NCBI GenBank assembly: GCA_003224635.1
Contig: QHZK01000044.1
Span: 1-8,993 of the forward strand
Length of the DNA: 8,993 nucleotides
Source of the DNA: Acidobacteriota bacterium
GTDB taxonomy: Bacteria; Acidobacteriota; Terriglobia; UBA7540
Direction of reading: 5' to 3'
Made by a program: the position numbers and the translations under genes
Notes under the pieces: generated by a model
The model's input: the letters and a program-made list of their open reading frames with translations, nothing else
Told to the model about the DNA's origin: nothing
The model's database searches: none
In this document: positions 5,161-8,993 of the stretch, piece by piece
How positions within the stretch are numbered: the first letter of the stretch is position 1
How the letters are laid out: the number at the start of each line of letters is the position of its first letter

Positions 5161-7389
5161 ATGAAGCGCAGGCCGATTGGCCTCGGTGTCGCGCTGTGGC
5201 TGGTGCTGTGGCTGGTATTGACCACGCCAATGGGCGCGACCATAGTTGGCAACCTCCGCGGAATCGTGCACGATCCCCAGCATCGCCCTATCGAGGGCGC
5301 GCGGGTGACGATTCACTCCCGGACCTCGGACTGGTCCCGCGCCGCGCAGTCGAACGCGGACGGTGAGTTCGAGTTCAACACCGTCCCGGTGGGAGAGTAC
5401 AGCATTGAAGTCGTGGCGCCCGGCTTTGCGACGTCCGTCCAGCAGATCACGGTCACTTCGGGGAGCGCGCCGGTGCTCCACTTTCCGCTCGACCTGGCAG
5501 CCACCAGGCAGGAGGTCCAAGTCTCGGCGTCTCCTGAGCTCGCCGGCACCGAGTCGTCAACCACCGAGAGCGTCGTCAGCCGCGAGGAAATCTCACGCAC
5601 GCCGGGCGCCGACCGCACCAACAGTCTGGCCATGATCACCGATTATGTGCCCGGCGCCGTCGTGGTTCACGACCAACTCCACCTTCGCGGCGGCCACCAG
5701 GTGAGTTGGTTCGTCGATGGCGTTCCAGTGCCCAATACCAACATTGCGAGCAACGTCGGACCTCAGTTCGACCCGAAAGACGTCGACTACATCGAAGCCC
5801 AGCGCGGCGGCTATTCGGCGGAGTACGGCGACCGCACTTACGGCGTTTTCAACGTGGTCACTCGCAGCGGGTTCGAGCGCAACAACGAGGCCGAGATGGT
5901 GGCCGGCTACGGCAGCTTTCACTCGACGAACGATCAGATCAGCTTTGGGAGCCATACCGAGCGGTTTGCGTACTACGCGAGCGTGAACGGCGACCGCTCC
6001 GACCTCGGCCTGATGACCCCGGCCCCGAGCGTGCTGCACGATCAGGACAGCGGCCTGGGCGGGTTCACTTCCCTGATCTTCAACGCCACGCCCGGCGACC
6101 AGGTGCGGCTGGTCAGCTCTCTTAGAAGGGACCATTATCAGATCCCGAATACGCCCGAGCAGCAACTGCTCGGTATCCGCGACCTCGACCGGGAGAGCGA
6201 CGCCTTCGTGAATTTTTCATGGGTTCACACTGCCGGACCCGGGCTGGTGCTGACTCTCTCGCCCTTCTATCACTTCAATCGGGCCGACTACGTTGGTGGC
6301 CAGGGAGACACTCCGCTCGTGCCCGATGACAATCGCGCCTCGAACTACGCGGGTTTTCAGGCCACCCTCGCGGCTGTCCGAGGAAGGCATAACGTCCATG
6401 CCGGAGTCGAGACCTTCGGACAGCATGACAACACAAGTTTCGGACTGCGGGCCACCGATGGCAGCGGTCTCGCGCTCAAGCAGCAACAGTCAATCTGGGG
6501 CAACGTCGAAGCCGTCTTTCTCGAGGACCAGGTAAAGGTGTGGTCCTGGTTGACGCTCGACGGCGGCGCCAGGCTCACTCGCTACTCGGGCTCGCTCACG
6601 GAGACCAGAGGCGATCCCCGTATCGGTGGCGTGGTTCGCTTGCCGGGACTGGGCTGGGCGCTGCGCGCGTCATACTCGCGGTACTATCAGCCGCCGCCTC
6701 TCGACACCGTGTCCGGCCCCTTGCTCAATCTCGCTCTTGAGCAAGGGTTCGGCTTTCTGCCCTTGCACGGAGAGCGCGACGAACAGCACGAGTTCGGCCT
6801 AACCATACCTTTCAACGGCTGGGTCCTGGATGTGGACAGCTTCCGCACCCGGGCGCGCAACTTTTTCGACCACGATGTGCTGGGCAACTCGAATATTTTC
6901 CTGCCGCTGACCATCGAGCAGGCGCGCATTCGCGGATGGGAAAGCACGCTTCGCTCGCCGCGGCTCTTCCATCGCGCCCAAATCCGTTTGGCGTACTCCC
7001 ATCAATACGTCCAGGGACGCGGCGCCGTAACAGGAGGCCTGACGGATTTCTCCCCGCCCGCGGAAGGCTATTTTTTCCTGGATCATGACCAGCGCAATAC
7101 GCTGAGCGGAGTGCTCTCGCTCACGCTGCCCCGCCGCTCGTGGGCCACGGCGAACGTTTCCTATGGCTCAGGTTTCCTGAATGGCGACGGACCTGCCCAC
7201 CTGCCGGCACACACCACGTTCGACGTTGCGCTGGGGAAGTCAATGGGCGAGAACTGGTCGGTCGCGCTAACGTCTCTGAACGCGAGCAATCGGCGCTACC
7301 TCGTGGACAACAGCAACACGTTTGGAGGGACTCATTACGGCGACCCCAGGGAGATCAGCGTCGAAGTACGCAGGAGGTTTCATTACTGA
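5161..7389 (+). CDS. TonB-dependent outer-membrane receptor with carboxypeptidase-regulatory-like domain
   Basis: This 742-residue protein is an outer-membrane beta-barrel that imports a bound ligand using energy from TonB. Residues 1-26 are a signal peptide (MKRR, then a Trp/Leu/Val core, cleavage near MGA-T). Residues about 28-112 form a carboxypeptidase-regulatory-like beta-sandwich (GIVHDPQHRPIEGARVTI, NADGEFEFNTVPVGEYSIEV). The plug spans about 135-236, with HLRGGHQVSWFVDGVPVP (174-191) and GGYSAEYGDRTYGVFNVVTR (216-235). The barrel fills the rest and ends in RRRFHY; a terminal aromatic residue is typical of barrels inserted by the BAM complex. No clear TonB box was found. At 742 residues it is much shorter than the roughly 1,000-residue Oar-like receptors that share the N-terminal domain. 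The substrate is unknown; the upstream Cys/His/Met-rich protein hints at a metal. The reading frame is intact. Confidence 0.92.
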   Translation: MKRRPIGLGVALWLVLWLVLTTPMGATIVGNLRGIVHDPQHRPIEGARVTIHSRTSDWSRAAQSNADGEFEFNTVPVGEYSIEVVAPGFATSVQQITVTSGSAPVLHFPLDLAATRQEVQVSASPELAGTESSTTESVVSREEISRTPGADRTNSLAMITDYVPGAVVVHDQLHLRGGHQVSWFVDGVPVPNTNIASNVGPQFDPKDVDYIEAQRGGYSAEYGDRTYGVFNVVTRSGFERNNEAEMVAGYGSFHSTNDQISFGSHTERFAYYASVNGDRSDLGLMTPAPSVLHDQDSGLGGFTSLIFNATPGDQVRLVSSLRRDHYQIPNTPEQQLLGIRDLDRESDAFVNFSWVHTAGPGLVLTLSPFYHFNRADYVGGQGDTPLVPDDNRASNYAGFQATLAAVRGRHNVHAGVETFGQHDNTSFGLRATDGSGLALKQQQSIWGNVEAVFLEDQVKVWSWLTLDGGARLTRYSGSLTETRGDPRIGGVVRLPGLGWALRASYSRYYQPPPLDTVSGPLLNLALEQGFGFLPLHGERDEQHEFGLTIPFNGWVLDVDSFRTRARNFFDHDVLGNSNIFLPLTIEQARIRGWESTLRSPRLFHRAQIRLAYSHQYVQGRGAVTGGLTDFSPPAEGYFFLDHDQRNTLSGVLSLTLPRRSWATANVSYGSGFLNGDGPAHLPAHTTFDVALGKSMGENWSVALTSLNASNRRYLVDNSNTFGGTHYGDPREISVEVRRRFHY

Positions 7390-7454
7390 ACGGAAAAGGC
7401 TCGACTTCACGCTCACGTATATTGCTAATACTTCTAGGTCTTTTGCTCGGTTGT

Positions 7455-7463
7455 TGTTATGAT
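7455..7463 (+). promoter_or_regulatory. Extended -10 promoter, probably leaderless
   Basis: TGTTATGAT matches the extended -10 consensus with one change; no good -35 is present. A GTG in frame with the glycoside hydrolase begins 5 nt later. The arrangement mirrors that at 4629-4646, and both lack a Shine-Dalgarno sequence at proper spacing. Confidence 0.5.
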
Positions 7464-7468
7464 GGGAC

Positions 7469-8993
7469 GTGCGCCCCTGGTTACACTCCGTCCGCCTCCG
7501 AAATCTCCTCATACCTCGTAACCTCCGTAAAATGTTACCGGTAGCGTTACCGCTGCTGGTTTTTGGGGTTGGGGTTCTGGCCGGCCGGGCGTTACTTCCA
7601 CCGAGTGCTTCCGGGCGGAAAGGGGGCCTCGAACAGGCCGGCGCGGCCGCGCCGTCATCTAAGTCTCTGCCTGACAAGGGCTTGAACTCTTCGGCGTCTT
7701 CGTCACTTGTCGTGGCTACCCCACAGGCGGGGGGCTTGGCGGTCGTAGCTTCGCAGAACGCTGCTCCGGCGCAGCCCGCGACCCCTCAGGTCGGTTCTCC
7801 GACCCTGTGTTCCTCTGCATCGCCTCTCGCTTCCGCTGCATCACCTCTCGCTGCGGCTTGCCAGGCGACGCGCAAAGAGAGCGTCACCGTGATCGCCCGG
7901 CGCTATCTGACGAAGACAACTTTCGTGACGGTTCCCGATCTCGAGGCAGCTATGCGCGTGGCGAACGGCGGGAAACGGGACGACTTCTTCAAGAAGGGCG
8001 ACACCGTAACGATCCCGGGCTTCCTGACCGAGCCCATGGTCGAGAAGCCTGTGTCCATGCCCAGAGACTCGGAGATTCGCGGCATTTATCTGACAGGATG
8101 GACGGCGGGGAGCCTGCGAGGCGTTGAGTTGATCCGGCGCTGGCGCGCCGCCGGTGGCAACGCCGTCGTCTTCGACATCAAAGATTTCGACGGCATGGTC
8201 AACGTGCCCTTTAGCCACCCGCTCGCCCCCCCGCGGCGACCGCTCATCAGCAACCTGCCAAAGTTCGCGCGGTTCCTGCATTCGCTCGGCCTGCACTCGA
8301 TTGCGCGCATCGCGTTGTTCCGCGACGCCTACCAGGCCGAGAACCGTCCCCAGCTCGCGGTACACTCGCGGCGGACCGGCCAGCCGTGGCGGGAGAATGG
8401 GAAGCTGGCGTGGGTCGACCCCTCGAATCCTCAGGTCCAGGATTATGACATCGCCTTGGCTAAGATGGTGGCGAGTTCGGGCGTGGACGAGATCCAGTTT
8501 GATTACGTGCGCTTCCCGGCCGAGGGCGATCAGAAGGATGCCGAGTTCGCTTTTGAGGCTGCGCACCCGGACTGGCAGCGCTCGGACGCGATCAGCGACT
8601 TTCTCGCGCGGGCTTACCAGGAGCTTCACCCGCACGGCGTGCTGGTCTCGCTCGACGTCTTTGGCGTGATGGCCTGGCAGCGTCCGGTGGACCTCGCGCA
8701 TACAGGGCAGGATATTGCTGCCATGGCGCGGCATTGCGACGTGCTCTCGCCCATGATCTACCCGTCCCACTTCTTCCACATGGATGGATACGCGAATCCC
8801 GGCGATGCGCCCCGGCACTTCATCAGCGAGTCCATGGAGCGCTTCCGCGAGATCACGGGCGATACCAAGGTGGTGCTGCGCCCGTGGTTGCAGGCCTTCG
8901 CCTGGCGCACGAAGACTTACTCTCCGGGCTACATCCGGATACAAGTCAGCGCTTCGAGAGAGGAAGGCGGCATCGGATTCCTGTTCTGGAACG
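7469..8993 (+). CDS. Membrane-anchored putative glycoside hydrolase (PF13200-type), 3' end missing
   Basis: At least 508 residues, running off the window. Residues about 23-44 form a membrane helix (LPVALPLLVFGVGVLAGRALL), then an Ala/Ser/Pro-rich linker to about 133. Residues 136-184 look like a degenerate LysM module: SVTVIARRYL, DLEAAMRVANG and KKGDTVTIPG match the start, middle and end of the fold. From 203 on is a putative TIM-barrel hydrolase of the PF13200 (DUF4015) group: GIYLTGWTAGS (205-215), NAVVFDIKDFDG (231-242), EIQFDYVRFP (341-350), SLDVFG (394-399), LSPMIYPSHF (426-435), RPWLQAF (471-477) and GFLFWN. An envelope glycan is the likely substrate, from family and LysM context. GTG 7469 is preferred over ATG 7532: it adds 21 Arg-rich residues before the helix, with C-rich third codon positions, and follows a -10 box. 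ATG 7532 has no ribosome site. Confidence 0.85.
   Translation, partial: MRPWLHSVRLRNLLIPRNLRKMLPVALPLLVFGVGVLAGRALLPPSASGRKGGLEQAGAAAPSSKSLPDKGLNSSASSSLVVATPQAGGLAVVASQNAAPAQPATPQVGSPTLCSSASPLASAASPLAAACQATRKESVTVIARRYLTKTTFVTVPDLEAAMRVANGGKRDDFFKKGDTVTIPGFLTEPMVEKPVSMPRDSEIRGIYLTGWTAGSLRGVELIRRWRAAGGNAVVFDIKDFDGMVNVPFSHPLAPPRRPLISNLPKFARFLHSLGLHSIARIALFRDAYQAENRPQLAVHSRRTGQPWRENGKLAWVDPSNPQVQDYDIALAKMVASSGVDEIQFDYVRFPAEGDQKDAEFAFEAAHPDWQRSDAISDFLARAYQELHPHGVLVSLDVFGVMAWQRPVDLAHTGQDIAAMARHCDVLSPMIYPSHFFHMDGYANPGDAPRHFISESMERFREITGDTKVVLRPWLQAFAWRTKTYSPGYIRIQVSASREEGGIGFLFWN
7815..7856 (+). repeat. Two-copy 21-nt tandem repeat in the linker
   Basis: The units 7815-7835 and 7836-7856 agree at 18 of 21 bases and keep the frame, encoding two copies of an Ala-Ser-Pro-Leu-Ala-Ser/Ala-Ala heptad in the low-complexity linker of the glycoside hydrolase. 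This looks like a recent in-frame duplication, a common way such linkers change length. Confidence 0.6.

Noticed and set aside
5593..6165. Minus-strand 190-codon ORF inside the TonB receptor
   Set aside because: It is antisense to the plug and barrel start, has no motif, and is a third-position GC artefact.
7841..8944. Minus-strand 367-codon ORF
   Set aside because: It lies entirely antisense to the PF13200-type hydrolase, whose motifs are clear. Its His/Arg/Val-rich product is typical of the reverse shadow of a GC-rich gene.

Overview
The window is GC-rich and codes on both strands. It looks like chromosomal DNA from an environmental bacterium, most likely an Acidobacteriota member. This is an inference from gene content: a TonB-dependent receptor with an N-terminal carboxypeptidase-regulatory-like domain, a PF13200-type putative glycoside hydrolase, a secreted fungal-type acid phosphatase relative, an exported protein with a C-terminal Ig-like module, and short GGCACG(A/G)CT-type palindromes between genes. 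No rRNA, tRNA, CRISPR array, integrase or transposase was seen.

Layout. (1) 2-382 (+) is the 3' end of a TPR-repeat protein. (2) 1482-865 (-) is an ECF sigma factor. It overlaps by ATGA a small ORF (868-560, -) that looks like a zf-HC2 anti-sigma factor that has lost all of its zinc ligands. (3) 1483-2139 is a gene-poor stretch with several small palindromes. (4) 2140-3078 (+) is an exported phosphoesterase/acid phosphatase-like enzyme. It converges on 4425-3199 (-), an exported protein of unknown function ending in an Ig-like domain; two hairpins lie between them. (5) 4426-4643 is a divergent promoter region. (6) 4644-5099 (+) is a small exported Cys/His/Met-rich protein, followed 61 nt later by a TonB-dependent outer-membrane receptor (5161-7389, +). 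(7) 7469-8993 (+), running off the window, is a membrane-anchored putative glycoside hydrolase with a low-complexity linker and a LysM-like segment.

How the genes may work together. Most products act outside the cytoplasm: phosphatase, Ig-like protein, Cys-rich protein, receptor and envelope glycosidase. The Cys-rich protein and the receptor form a likely transcription unit and may handle a metal; copper is a guess from the Cys/His/Met pattern. The sigma/anti-sigma pair would be an envelope-responsive regulator in its usual form, but here the sensor looks degenerate. Two genes (4644 and 7469) have GTG starts 5-6 nt after an extended -10 motif, suggesting leaderless transcripts.
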